The notes beneath the pieces were generated by a model, which saw nothing but the letters and a program-made list of their open reading frames with translations, was not told the origin of the DNA and searched no databases. Below, piece by piece: positions 50,464 to 58,326 of a stretch of 64,000 bases of DNA. Position 1 is the stretch's first letter. Each line of letters begins with the position of its first letter. The DNA comes from Leminorella richardii (lineage in GTDB: Bacteria > Pseudomonadota > Gammaproteobacteria > Enterobacterales > Enterobacteriaceae). Both the position numbers and the translations under genes were made by a program. The stretch is from positions 613,501 through 677,500 of the forward strand of contig NZ_LS483470.1 of the NCBI RefSeq assembly GCF_900478135.1, in the 5' to 3' direction.

Positions 50464-53139
50464 ATGAAAAAAATAAATCTGCTTTCTCTAAGTATATGCG
50501 TTGCCTTGAGCAGCGCAGGTTATGCCGCGCCTGCTACTACTACAGTAGAAGATCTGGCAACGCTAACGGCACACAATGGTGAAGTGAATACAGAGAACGT
50601 ATTTGCTATTGGATTAATCGATAACAACACCTTCAACTATGCAGGTGACGTTAACGTTGACTATAAACTAACAAGCGCTAGTTCTTACTATCGCGGTGCG
50701 ATCAGCGTATTCAACAGCATTATGTCGCTGGGAAAAACGACCGTAACGGTTAACGTAGAAAGCGGTGCAAGTGCGAGTTCAGTATCCGCAGTTCGACTCA
50801 AAAACGGTACAGTCACAGTAGGACCTGCCGGCAATGATACGGTGAGCGCCAGCTTTGGTGCGGGATCTACATTTACCGTTAACGGTAACGGTACCACTCA
50901 ACTGATCGGTGTAGATATTGAGGCTGGCCCTTATACCACGGCGTACCTGATCCCTAACATGACGGCAACGCTTAATGAAAACACTCAGGTTATTCTGACA
51001 AAAGCAGGACAGAGTTCTGTGGGGCTGTATGCCTATTTGCCGGGAGCCAAATTTGTCACCAAAGACGGGCTCTCTATTAATATGAGCACCGAGACTGGCG
51101 CGACAATGTACGGTATCCGCGCTCAGGGGCTGGTTCCCAGCAACGGGATGGCGGTCACGGGCGGTGAGGTTTCTTTAGAAGGCACAACTTCCATTGAGAT
51201 GCTTAACGGTGGCTCAGGAACCGCAGGGATTCTGGCCCACGTGAAAAACTCTAAGGTGACGTCACAGTCAGAAGTGACTATCCAGAATACGACCAATAAC
51301 TCATCTGCGGCGCTGTATGGCCTGTTTGCCAGCGGTGGAGCGATTGATTTTGCCGGAACGGCGAATGTCACTTTGAGAGGCGGAAGTGAAGACTCTTCTG
51401 GGGTTGTCGCCTCTTCTGCCGGTACGATTGCGCTAACGGGTGGAAAGGTTGATGTTGATGCCGGTGATGCATTCTACGTAAGCGGTGCAGGCAGCATGAT
51501 TACCGGCAGAGCCGCTAAATATACCGTTGACGGCAATATGCTGGCTTCCGGCGGCGGCGCTATTAATATCGCAATGACTGACGGTTCTCGCTTTAACGGT
51601 ATCACTCAGCTGGGAGCAACGCCCGGCACGCTGGATCTGGCTATTGACGGCGGCCAGAGCGTCTGGAACATGAGCGGTGATTCAGTCCTGTCTAATCTGA
51701 CTCTAGCTAACGGCGCAACGCTGGCCTATAGCCCTGTCGCGGCAGGCGGTGCGTTTACGCCTAAAACGCTGACCGTTGAAGGCAACTATACGGGCAGCGG
51801 CGGCGTGCTGTCGCTGAATACTGTGTTGGGTGGCGATAACTCTTTAACGGACATGTTAGTTGTTAAAGGCGACGTAGAAGCCGGCACCACGAAAGTGGCG
51901 ATTGTAAACGTTGGCGGAACCGGGGGCGAAACGATTGAAGGCATTAAGATCGTTGAGGTTCAGGGAACGTCTGTTGGTACCTTTGAACAGCAGGGTCGTA
52001 TCGTTGCTGGCGCCTATGACTATACCGTGGCAAAAGGCGCAGCCAATGAAAACTGGTATTTAACCAGCAAAGTTACGCCTATCGACCCGGGTGGCCCAGG
52101 GGAACCCGGTGAGCCAGGCGAGCCCGGTACACCTAGTGAGCCAGGCGGTGAAAGTGTGCTTCGTCCTGAGTTCGGCAGCTATTTGGCCAATAACTATGCA
52201 GCGAACAGCATGTTTTTGACTCGTCTGCACGATCGCTTAGGGGAAACCCAGTACACTGACGTGCTGACAGGTGAACAAAAAGTCACCAGCATGTGGATGC
52301 GTAATGTTGGCGGACACACTCGTTTCCGGGACAGCAGCGATCAGCTGAAAACCAAGAGCAATCGCTATGTGTTGCAGTTGGGTGGTGATTTAGCCCAGTG
52401 GAGCACTGACGGCTTAGACCGCTGGCACCTCGGTGCCATGGTGGGCTACGGTAATGACCGCAGCAAGACCATTTCTCGCGTGAGCGATCGCGATTCTCGC
52501 GGTCAGGTAACGGGATATAGCGCAGGCCTTTACGGCACTTGGTATGCCAATCAGGCGGATAAAACCGGCGCCTATGTCGACAGCTGGGTACTGTACAGCC
52601 GCTTTGACAATAAGGTGATGGGCGAAGAGCGTGCAGAAGAGAAATATAAGTCTCGCGGCGTGACGGCCTCTATCGAGAGCGGCTATAGCTTTAAAGTGGG
52701 TGAAAACCAGCAGAAAAGCTACTGGATCCAGCCTAAAGCGCAGGTCATTTGGATGGGCGTGACGGCGAAGGATCACTACGAGCATGCCGGTGTCGACGGG
52801 CAGCGCGTTAAGGTCAGCGATGAAACCGACGGCAATCTGATGACTCGTCTGGGCGTTCGCGCCTATATGAAGGGACACAGCGCTGTGGATGAAGGTAAAG
52901 ACCGCGAGTTCCAGCCGTTCATTGAGGCGAACTGGATCCACAATACGCGCGACTACGGCGTGAAAATGGCGGGCGTGAAGGATGAGATGCGCGGCACCAA
53001 GAATATTGGTGAAGTGAAAGTCGGCGTTGAGGGGCAAATGTCTAAGCGTCTTAACCTGTGGGGCAACGTTGCTCAGCAGATTGGCGATGAAGGATACAGC
53101 GACACCTCAGCAATGCTGGGCGTGAAGTACAGCTTCTAG
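50464..53139 (+). CDS. Type Va autotransporter adhesin-like protein
   Basis: About 891 residues. The signal peptide MKKINLLSLSICVALSSAGYAA leads to a Gly/Thr/Ser/Asn-rich passenger of about 520 residues with a pertactin/AIDA-like beta-helix texture. A collagen-like PGEPGEPGEPGTP linker follows, and a roughly 300-residue C-terminal beta-barrel (FGSYLANNYAANSMFLTRLHDRLGE onward) ends in the YSF signature for BAM insertion. In-frame ATGs at 50437 and 50452 also exist; 50464 is chosen because the positively charged signal start is there. No protease motif is visible, so adhesion or aggregation is more likely than enzymatic activity. It stands alone with its own terminator. Confidence 0.87.
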   Translation: MKKINLLSLSICVALSSAGYAAPATTTVEDLATLTAHNGEVNTENVFAIGLIDNNTFNYAGDVNVDYKLTSASSYYRGAISVFNSIMSLGKTTVTVNVESGASASSVSAVRLKNGTVTVGPAGNDTVSASFGAGSTFTVNGNGTTQLIGVDIEAGPYTTAYLIPNMTATLNENTQVILTKAGQSSVGLYAYLPGAKFVTKDGLSINMSTETGATMYGIRAQGLVPSNGMAVTGGEVSLEGTTSIEMLNGGSGTAGILAHVKNSKVTSQSEVTIQNTTNNSSAALYGLFASGGAIDFAGTANVTLRGGSEDSSGVVASSAGTIALTGGKVDVDAGDAFYVSGAGSMITGRAAKYTVDGNMLASGGGAINIAMTDGSRFNGITQLGATPGTLDLAIDGGQSVWNMSGDSVLSNLTLANGATLAYSPVAAGGAFTPKTLTVEGNYTGSGGVLSLNTVLGGDNSLTDMLVVKGDVEAGTTKVAIVNVGGTGGETIEGIKIVEVQGTSVGTFEQQGRIVAGAYDYTVAKGAANENWYLTSKVTPIDPGGPGEPGEPGEPGTPSEPGGESVLRPEFGSYLANNYAANSMFLTRLHDRLGETQYTDVLTGEQKVTSMWMRNVGGHTRFRDSSDQLKTKSNRYVLQLGGDLAQWSTDGLDRWHLGAMVGYGNDRSKTISRVSDRDSRGQVTGYSAGLYGTWYANQADKTGAYVDSWVLYSRFDNKVMGEERAEEKYKSRGVTASIESGYSFKVGENQQKSYWIQPKAQVIWMGVTAKDHYEHAGVDGQRVKVSDETDGNLMTRLGVRAYMKGHSAVDEGKDREFQPFIEANWIHNTRDYGVKMAGVKDEMRGTKNIGEVKVGVEGQMSKRLNLWGNVAQQIGDEGYSDTSAMLGVKYSF

Positions 53140-53159
53140 CGCTATATACCGAACGATTA

Positions 53160-53183
53160 GGCCGGCTTTTGCCGGCCTTTTTT
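53160..53183 (+). terminator. Terminator after the autotransporter
   Basis: GGCCGGC/GCCGGCC with TTTT loop and a following T-run. Confidence 0.92.
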
Positions 53184-53210
53184 ATTTTTATCGCTTTAAC
53201 TAAATGTCCG

Positions 53211-53387
53211 CTATCCCACCGTTGAAAAATATATCACTGTGTGGTGTACAACAGTGGCCAGCAGGATAAGGCAGAAAAAAGCCAGTACCCGCCGGTAAAG
53301 TTGAGCGCGGGGCGTTTTTGCCGTTTTCCAGACGTAAAACACTGCGCCTGCTGACGCCAATATGACAACGATCATAAACAGATTCAT
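53211..53387 (-). CDS. Small two-helix membrane protein downstream of mgtB
   Basis: A 58-residue hydrophobic protein (MNLFMIVVILASAGAVFYVWKTAK, a basic loop, then a second hydrophobic helix ending VVHHTVIYFSTVG). ATG at 53387 has AGGA nine bases upstream; longer in-frame starts up to 53426 exist. It is transcribed in the mgtB direction 71 bp after it, separated by a 15-bp perfect hairpin. Salmonella mgtCB is followed by genes for small membrane peptides (MgtR, MgtU) that tune MgtC or MgtB. This gene sits in that place but I see no sequence match. Confidence 0.65.
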   Translation of the reverse strand: MNLFMIVVILASAGAVFYVWKTAKTPRAQLYRRVLAFFCLILLATVVHHTVIYFSTVG

Positions 53388-53414
53388 TGAGAACATTCCT
53401 GAAACAGGTTCTGC

Positions 53415-53449
53415 GCCTTTACGCATAGCGTTGAGCTATGCGTAAAGGC
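53415..53449 (-). other. 15-bp perfect hairpin between mgtB and the small membrane-protein gene
   Basis: GCCTTTACGCATAGC pairs perfectly with GCTATGCGTAAAGGC around GTTGA. No T-run follows on the operon strand. It may protect the mgtB 3' end or attenuate readthrough into the small gene. Confidence 0.75.
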
Positions 53450-53458
53450 TAATGGGGG

Positions 53459-56155
53459 CTAGAGCCATTCGTTGAAACGGCGGATATAAAAGCGCTTCAT
53501 CATCTGGGCGACAAAACAGTAGCTAACTAGAGTCGCCACCAGCCACGGGAAGTATTCCCAGGGCAGAGGCTGTAGCCCTACGTAGGCACCCAGCGGTGAG
53601 AATGGGATATAGACACCTAACGCCATAATGAGCCCGGTAGTCAGCAGCACAGGCAGCGCCGCTGTGCTCTGAATGAAGGGGATCTTCTGCGTACGGAGCA
53701 TGTGTACGACCAGCGTTTGCGATAGTAGTCCCTCAATAAACCATCCTGACTGGAACAGTGCCTGATGTTCCGGCGAGTTGGCGGCGAATACGAACCACAT
53801 GAGCGCGTAGGTGGTGATGTCAAAGATAGACGACGTCGGCCCGATCCACAGCATAAAGCGGCCGATGTTTTTTGCGTCCCACTTGCGCGGTTTGCGTAGG
53901 AACTCTTTGTCCATCTTGTCCCAGGGCAGGGAAAGCTGGGAAATATCGTACATCAGGTTCTGAATCAAAAGGTGGATAGCCAGCATCGGAAGGAACGGAA
54001 TAAACGCGCTGGCGACCAGTACCGAAAACACGTTGCCGAAGTTAGAACTGGCAGTCATATTCAGATATTTGATGATATTGCCGAATGTTTCACGTCCTTT
54101 GATAACCCCTTCCTCTAACACCATCAGGTTTTTTTCCAGCAGAATAATATCGGCGGATTCCTTGGCAATGTCGGTCGCGGTATCGACAGAAATGCCCACA
54201 TCGGCATCCCGCAGGGCCGGAGCGTCGTTAATGCCGTCGCCGAGGAAGCCGACGGTGTGGCCGTTCCCCTGCAAAATTTGCAGTATGCGGGATTTTTGCA
54301 GCGGAGTGACTTTGCAGAATGCCGTACGGTGCTCCACTTCACGGGCCAGAAGTGCGTCGTCCATTTTTTCAATGTCGATGCCTAATAGTGGTTCGCCTGC
54401 CTCTAGGCCGACGTCGCGGCAAATCTTGCAGGTAATGATTGGGTTGTCACCGGTTAGTACTTTTACCGTAACGCCGTTTTCCTGTAGGGCAGCAATGGCT
54501 TCGCGGGCGCTCTCTTTGGGTGGATCGAGGAAGGTCAAAATCCCCCGAATTGTTAGATCCCGCTCCTCTTTTTCGCTCAGAGGAAGCGTTAATTCTTCAG
54601 TATCCAGTGGACGAGTCGCCAACACCAGCACTCGGAATCCTTCCTCATTGTAGCGCTGAGTGAGCGCCAGCAGAGCGGCGCGCTTTTCTTCATCAAGCGG
54701 TTGAGTTTTCTCTCCTTCCTGAACGTGGGTAGAGATAGACAGCATTTCTTCTACCGCACCTTTACAGATAAGCCACGGCTGGCGTTTTTCATTCTGTACA
54801 ACGACGGACAGGCGGCGGCGAATAAAGTCAAAGGGCAGCTCGTCCACTTTGCTAAAGCGCTTGAAGGCATCGATGTCCGCTTTTTCTTTAGCAAAGTGCA
54901 AAACGGCACGGTCCATCAGGTTTTTCATTCCACTCTGGTGGTAGCTGTTTAGCCAGGCAAGGCGCAGCACCTCTCCGTCCTGTTCACCGCTGGTGTTGAG
55001 ATGGTGCTCTAAAATGATGCGATCTTGAGTTAAGGTGCCGGTTTTGTCGGTGCACAGCACGTCCATAGCGCCGAAGTTTTGAATGGCGTTTAGCCTTTTT
55101 ACCACTACCTTGCGGCGTGACATAGCGATAGCGCCTTTCGCCAGATTAGAACTAACGATCATTGGCAGCATTTCCGGCGTCAGACCGACAGCGACAGCCA
55201 GCGCAAACAGCGCGGCTTCTGCCCAGTCGCCTTTGGTGAAGCCGTTGATCAGCAAAACGATGGGCACCATTACTAGCATAAAGCGGATCAGCAGCCAGCT
55301 AACACTGTTAACGCCTCGGTCAAACGCGGTTTGGGCACGGCTTCCCACGATGGATTTGGCCAGCGAACCGAAGTAGGTGCGATCGCCTGTTGCAACGACG
55401 ACAGCGGTGGCTGTACCGCTGGTGACGTTGGTGCCCATCAGGCACACGTTGGAAAGCTCGAGTACGCTGCGCTCACCGGCAGAGACGGCATCGCTTGATT
55501 TTTGACTGACGTTGCCGAACGTGTCGTACTTCTCAATCGGGAGCGATTCGCCAGTGAGTATCGCCTGACTGATGAACAGGTCGCGGGAACTCAGCAGCTT
55601 GACGTCTGCCGGCACCATGTCTCCAGCGGAAAGGGTAATGATATCGCCGGGCACCAGATCGTGGATAGAAACCTCCTGAACCGTGGGCTTGGCGCTGGCA
55701 TTCGCGCGGCGAAGCACCGTTGCAGTAGTATGCACCATAGACTTCAGCGCTTCGGAAGCCTTGTTGGTGCGGTACTCTTGCCAAAAGCGCAGTAGCCCGC
55801 TGAGGCTAACCATGATGAGAATGATGCTGACGCCGATAGCGTCAGTTTCTTCCCCGGACTGCAGCGGTAGCCAGTAGTCGGTAAAGAAGCTGATGGCCGC
55901 CAGCGCTAGTAGGACATAGATAAAGGGGTTATTAAACGCGCTGATAAGCTGCATCAGCGCATGGGGCGCCTTTTCGTGGGCGACGTGGTTGGGGCCGAAC
56001 GCTTCCAGCCTTTCGTCAACGTTTTCCCGCGTGAGCCCGATGCGGTTACAGTTCAGATTGGCTAGGGTTTGGTCCTGCCCGTGTGCAGCCTCTCGTTCAA
56101 TAGCGAACGGAGCTGGCGTTTTTGTGCGGCTTAGCGCCTTTTTGAAACAGGTCAT
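53459..56155 (-). CDS. mgtB: MgtB-type P-type ATPase, Mg2+ importer
   Basis: An 898-residue P3B-type ATPase that brings Mg2+ into the cell. The phosphorylation motif is CTDKTGTLT, the actuator loop LTGESLP, and the hinge GDGINDAPALRDADVGISV. ATG at 56155 (GAGAAC upstream) is preferred to the frame opening at 56212. The spelling of the C-terminal half (LPWDKMDKEFLRKPRKWDAKNIGRFMLWIGPTSSIFDITTY) is closer to Salmonella MgtB than to MgtA as I remember them, and an mgtC gene lies directly upstream. Expression is normally PhoPQ-controlled. Confidence 0.9.
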   Translation of the reverse strand: MTCFKKALSRTKTPAPFAIEREAAHGQDQTLANLNCNRIGLTRENVDERLEAFGPNHVAHEKAPHALMQLISAFNNPFIYVLLALAAISFFTDYWLPLQSGEETDAIGVSIILIMVSLSGLLRFWQEYRTNKASEALKSMVHTTATVLRRANASAKPTVQEVSIHDLVPGDIITLSAGDMVPADVKLLSSRDLFISQAILTGESLPIEKYDTFGNVSQKSSDAVSAGERSVLELSNVCLMGTNVTSGTATAVVVATGDRTYFGSLAKSIVGSRAQTAFDRGVNSVSWLLIRFMLVMVPIVLLINGFTKGDWAEAALFALAVAVGLTPEMLPMIVSSNLAKGAIAMSRRKVVVKRLNAIQNFGAMDVLCTDKTGTLTQDRIILEHHLNTSGEQDGEVLRLAWLNSYHQSGMKNLMDRAVLHFAKEKADIDAFKRFSKVDELPFDFIRRRLSVVVQNEKRQPWLICKGAVEEMLSISTHVQEGEKTQPLDEEKRAALLALTQRYNEEGFRVLVLATRPLDTEELTLPLSEKEERDLTIRGILTFLDPPKESAREAIAALQENGVTVKVLTGDNPIITCKICRDVGLEAGEPLLGIDIEKMDDALLAREVEHRTAFCKVTPLQKSRILQILQGNGHTVGFLGDGINDAPALRDADVGISVDTATDIAKESADIILLEKNLMVLEEGVIKGRETFGNIIKYLNMTASSNFGNVFSVLVASAFIPFLPMLAIHLLIQNLMYDISQLSLPWDKMDKEFLRKPRKWDAKNIGRFMLWIGPTSSIFDITTYALMWFVFAANSPEHQALFQSGWFIEGLLSQTLVVHMLRTQKIPFIQSTAALPVLLTTGLIMALGVYIPFSPLGAYVGLQPLPWEYFPWLVATLVSYCFVAQMMKRFYIRRFNEWL

Positions 56156-56237
56156 AACGTCGTTCTCTTGTTTTTTGGCGCAAGCAGGCCTCCTGCCGAG
56201 CGAGGTCAGCATGCGCAGAGAAAAATTAACGGTGTAT

Positions 56238-56285
56238 TAGGCTGTGTCCCGTAACTGTATGTGTACCGTTATGGGACACAGCCTA
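56238..56285. other. Long inverted repeat in the mgtC-mgtB gap
   Basis: TAGGCTGTGTCCCGTAAC (from 56238) pairs with GTTATGGGACACAGCCTA (to 56285) with one mismatch over 18 bp, around a 12-base loop. The 13-mer ATTAGGCTGTGTC at its left edge recurs near 61711 before alx. It is either an mgtB leader hairpin or a small palindromic repeat; sequence alone cannot tell which. Confidence 0.65.
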
Positions 56286-56405
56286 GGCGTAGGCCGAGCT
56301 GACGATAGTTAGCATTCAGCCTGCGCTAGAGGGCGTTTAGTCCCGGGGTGGTCGTCCATAGGGCCTCCTTATCACCCAAGGGGTGAAGTTATGGTTATCA
56401 TTGGC

Positions 56406-57104
56406 CTATACGGGCAGTTCTGATGTCACCCGCCAGTGGACAGCGCTAACGCTCTTTTCCAGGCTGATGCGACAGACGATATTTTCAATGCTCTTTTGCT
56501 CAGCGGGAGATGCGCTGATTTCGGCAAACACTTCCAGGCGTCCCGGCGTTGCAATGTCCGCGCTGCGTAAGGACTGTAGCCGCATCGCCACACCGTTTAA
56601 CGACTGAAGGATCAGCGTACGCACCAGAATTTCGTCCTGCTCGGCGCAGGTCACCTGAATGCGATAGTGCTGTTCAAGATCTACCGCCTGCTGCTGGGGC
56701 TGTAGATTGATGCGCTGTGCCGCTTCACGTAGCAAAATGTTGGCGCACAGGATAACTATTGTTGCTATCACGGCGTTCCAATATTGACTCAGCCCACACA
56801 GCACGCCGATGGCGGCGGAACACCACAGCGTAGCGGCAGTGTTGAGGCCGCGTATGTTAAGCCCTTCACGCATGATGACTCCCGCGCCGAGAAATCCGAT
56901 GCCGGAAACGATCTGAGCGGCAATACGCCCGGCGCTGGTGGGCTCCGTCGCCATTGCGCTGAGAATAAACGCCGCCGCGCCGGTAGCGACCAGTGCGTTA
57001 GTGCGCAGGCCGGCCATTCGCTGACGCCACTGGCGTTCAGCACCGATAACCGCGCCAAGAAACATTGCTAAGAGCAAATTTAAAATAAAAGGAGTCATAG
57101 CCAT
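56406..57104 (-). CDS. mgtC: MgtC, membrane virulence/Mg2+-limitation factor
   Basis: A 232-residue protein (Salmonella MgtC: 231). It has a five-helix N-terminal membrane domain with the family motifs FLGAVIGAERQWRQRMAGLRTNALVATGAAAF and IVSGIGFLGAGVIMREG...RGLNTAATLWCSAAIG, then a soluble ACT-like C-terminal domain. MgtC curbs the F1Fo ATP synthase and helps survival at low Mg2+. ATG at 57104 has GGGGAAG upstream; the longer frame from 57140 is unlikely. mgtB follows after about 250 bp on the same strand. Confidence 0.93.
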   Translation of the reverse strand: MAMTPFILNLLLAMFLGAVIGAERQWRQRMAGLRTNALVATGAAAFILSAMATEPTSAGRIAAQIVSGIGFLGAGVIMREGLNIRGLNTAATLWCSAAIGVLCGLSQYWNAVIATIVILCANILLREAAQRINLQPQQQAVDLEQHYRIQVTCAEQDEILVRTLILQSLNGVAMRLQSLRSADIATPGRLEVFAEISASPAEQKSIENIVCRISLEKSVSAVHWRVTSELPV

Positions 57105-57300
57105 GATCTTCCCCTTTTTAATAATGAAAGGTTGAATCATGTGCTAAATAAGCACATAAGATTTTTCGCTGAAAATAAATCAGCGTAAGCGTAGTTTATG
57201 CGCCTGGGGGAAATAGATTATGAGTATAAAACAGCATAGTAATATCCGAATTAATTGAGCTCCGGGCAATAATTGCCAAGGGCGGTAACGCTATATTCGG
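57105..57300 (-). promoter_or_regulatory. mgtC 5' leader with a possible leader peptide
   Basis: Upstream of mgtC a 13-codon frame (57237 to 57196, minus strand) reads MLFYTHNLFPPGA. A perfect ATGTGCT/AGCACAT hairpin lies between it and mgtC (57139-57157). Salmonella mgtC is controlled by leader ORFs and leader hairpins that sense ATP and proline charging. The layout here is similar in kind, but the peptide is not a sequence match and has no strong ribosome site. Confidence 0.35.
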
Positions 57301-57737
57301 GTATGCACTGCCGGGTGTGTCAGGGTGGGAGTGCTGCCCGCCGGGTTCGGCAAGCAGACAGATCGAGAAAGGATTGTTCAGCTTACCGCATTAACTTTTT
57401 TACAACTGTAAGTGTCCAATTCGTTCTCCTGAAATTAATTTTCGAGCGAAATTCTAAAGGGGTTTAATTGTGAAGTAAAGAAAAAAGGCTCATTAATTTC
57501 CTCTTTAATGTGTGTTGTGATGGCATTATTTATTAACTAAGTAATTCTTAAGAAATTTGAAATAGAAAAAGCATTGAGAAAAGAAATATTCCTATGGCAG
57601 AAAAAGGGGAGAGGAAAGCACTCGGTCGAGTTCTTCAGTCTTGCACTCAGTGAGGAGAGAGAAAGAAAAAGTTGCGCGATATCAACCCACATCAGCAAAG
57701 GTTCGATTCTGGTTATCTTTACAGCAAAAATAATGGG
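57301..57737. other. Intergenic region between mgtC and the HTH gene
   Basis: Holds the promoters of the divergent mgtC leader and HTH regulator. A GC-rich patch at about 57300-57360 gives way to AT-rich DNA from 57400 to 57570. Small frames here (57273-57467, 57574-57756) have no ribosome site and are not believed. I see no further gene. Confidence 0.5.
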
Positions 57738-57763
57738 TATAATAGTTGCTTTATAACAGCAAC
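57738..57763 (+). promoter_or_regulatory. -10 element and overlapping inverted repeat before the HTH gene
   Basis: TATAAT at 57738-57743 is a perfect -10. GTTGCT-N7-AGCAAC (57745-57763) lies over the probable transcription start, a typical place for autorepression by a small XRE regulator. Confidence 0.55.
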
Positions 57764-57778
57764 AAATCAGGTATAGCG

Positions 57779-58225
57779 ATGAAATTCAATACCGTATCCG
57801 ATAGCGAAATCATCTCCGAGCTCTGTCGGCGGATAAGAGAGACGCGTATTGCCATGCGGTTATCCCAAATTGAACTTGCCGAACGCGCGCAGGTGGGGAT
57901 TGCCACCATAAAGCGCGTAGAAATGGGCGAGTCAGTAACGCTCAGTACGCTGATTGGCATTTTGCGCGGTCTCGATCGTCTTCATCAGCTGGAGGGGATC
58001 CTGTTTGACTCTGAAGTGCGGGCGTTTAACGCTCAGATAAGCCCTGATGCGGAAAAGGCACCGGTGCGCATTCGTAAAAAAGCGGGTGAAGACGACGAGG
58101 CAGAGAAGAGCGGAGTGCTGCCGGAAGAGACATCTCACATGCTGCAGGGAAACAGTAGCTGGTATACACAGGCGGCGAAAAGTAATGTCGTCTGGCCCTG
58201 GTTTAAGCCAGACGACAAAAAATAA
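57779..58225 (+). CDS. XRE-family HTH regulator (orphan, HipB-like)
   Basis: A 148-residue protein. The Cro/CI-type helix-turn-helix is residues about 12-70 (ELCRRIRETRIAMRLSQIELAERAQVGIATIKRVEMGESVTLSTLIGILRGLDRL), followed by a charged linker and a C-terminal tail ending WPWFKPDDKK. The DNA-binding part resembles antitoxins of HipB/HigA type, but no toxin or kinase gene adjoins; the next gene is convergent sdaB. ATG at 57779 follows CAGG weakly; an upstream in-frame start at 57746 would run over the inverted repeat. Confidence 0.85.
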   Translation: MKFNTVSDSEIISELCRRIRETRIAMRLSQIELAERAQVGIATIKRVEMGESVTLSTLIGILRGLDRLHQLEGILFDSEVRAFNAQISPDAEKAPVRIRKKAGEDDEAEKSGVLPEETSHMLQGNSSWYTQAAKSNVVWPWFKPDDKK

Positions 58226-58280
58226 ACGCCGAAAGGGGGCAATGTTCAGGTTCCTTATGACAGGACACAGAATGTGGCGT

Positions 58281-58316
58281 TTAAAAAATCACCTGCCCAC
58301 AGGGATATGGGCAGGT
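58281..58316 (-). terminator. Terminator after sdaB
   Basis: ACCTGCCCA/TGGGCAGGT with an 8-base loop, followed on the minus strand by TTTTTT. Confidence 0.88.
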
Positions 58317-58326
58317 AAAACTTCAA

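Noticed and set aside
57574..57756. 60-residue plus-strand frame before the HTH gene
   Set aside because: It runs over the TATAAT promoter and inverted repeat of the HTH gene and has no ribosome site.
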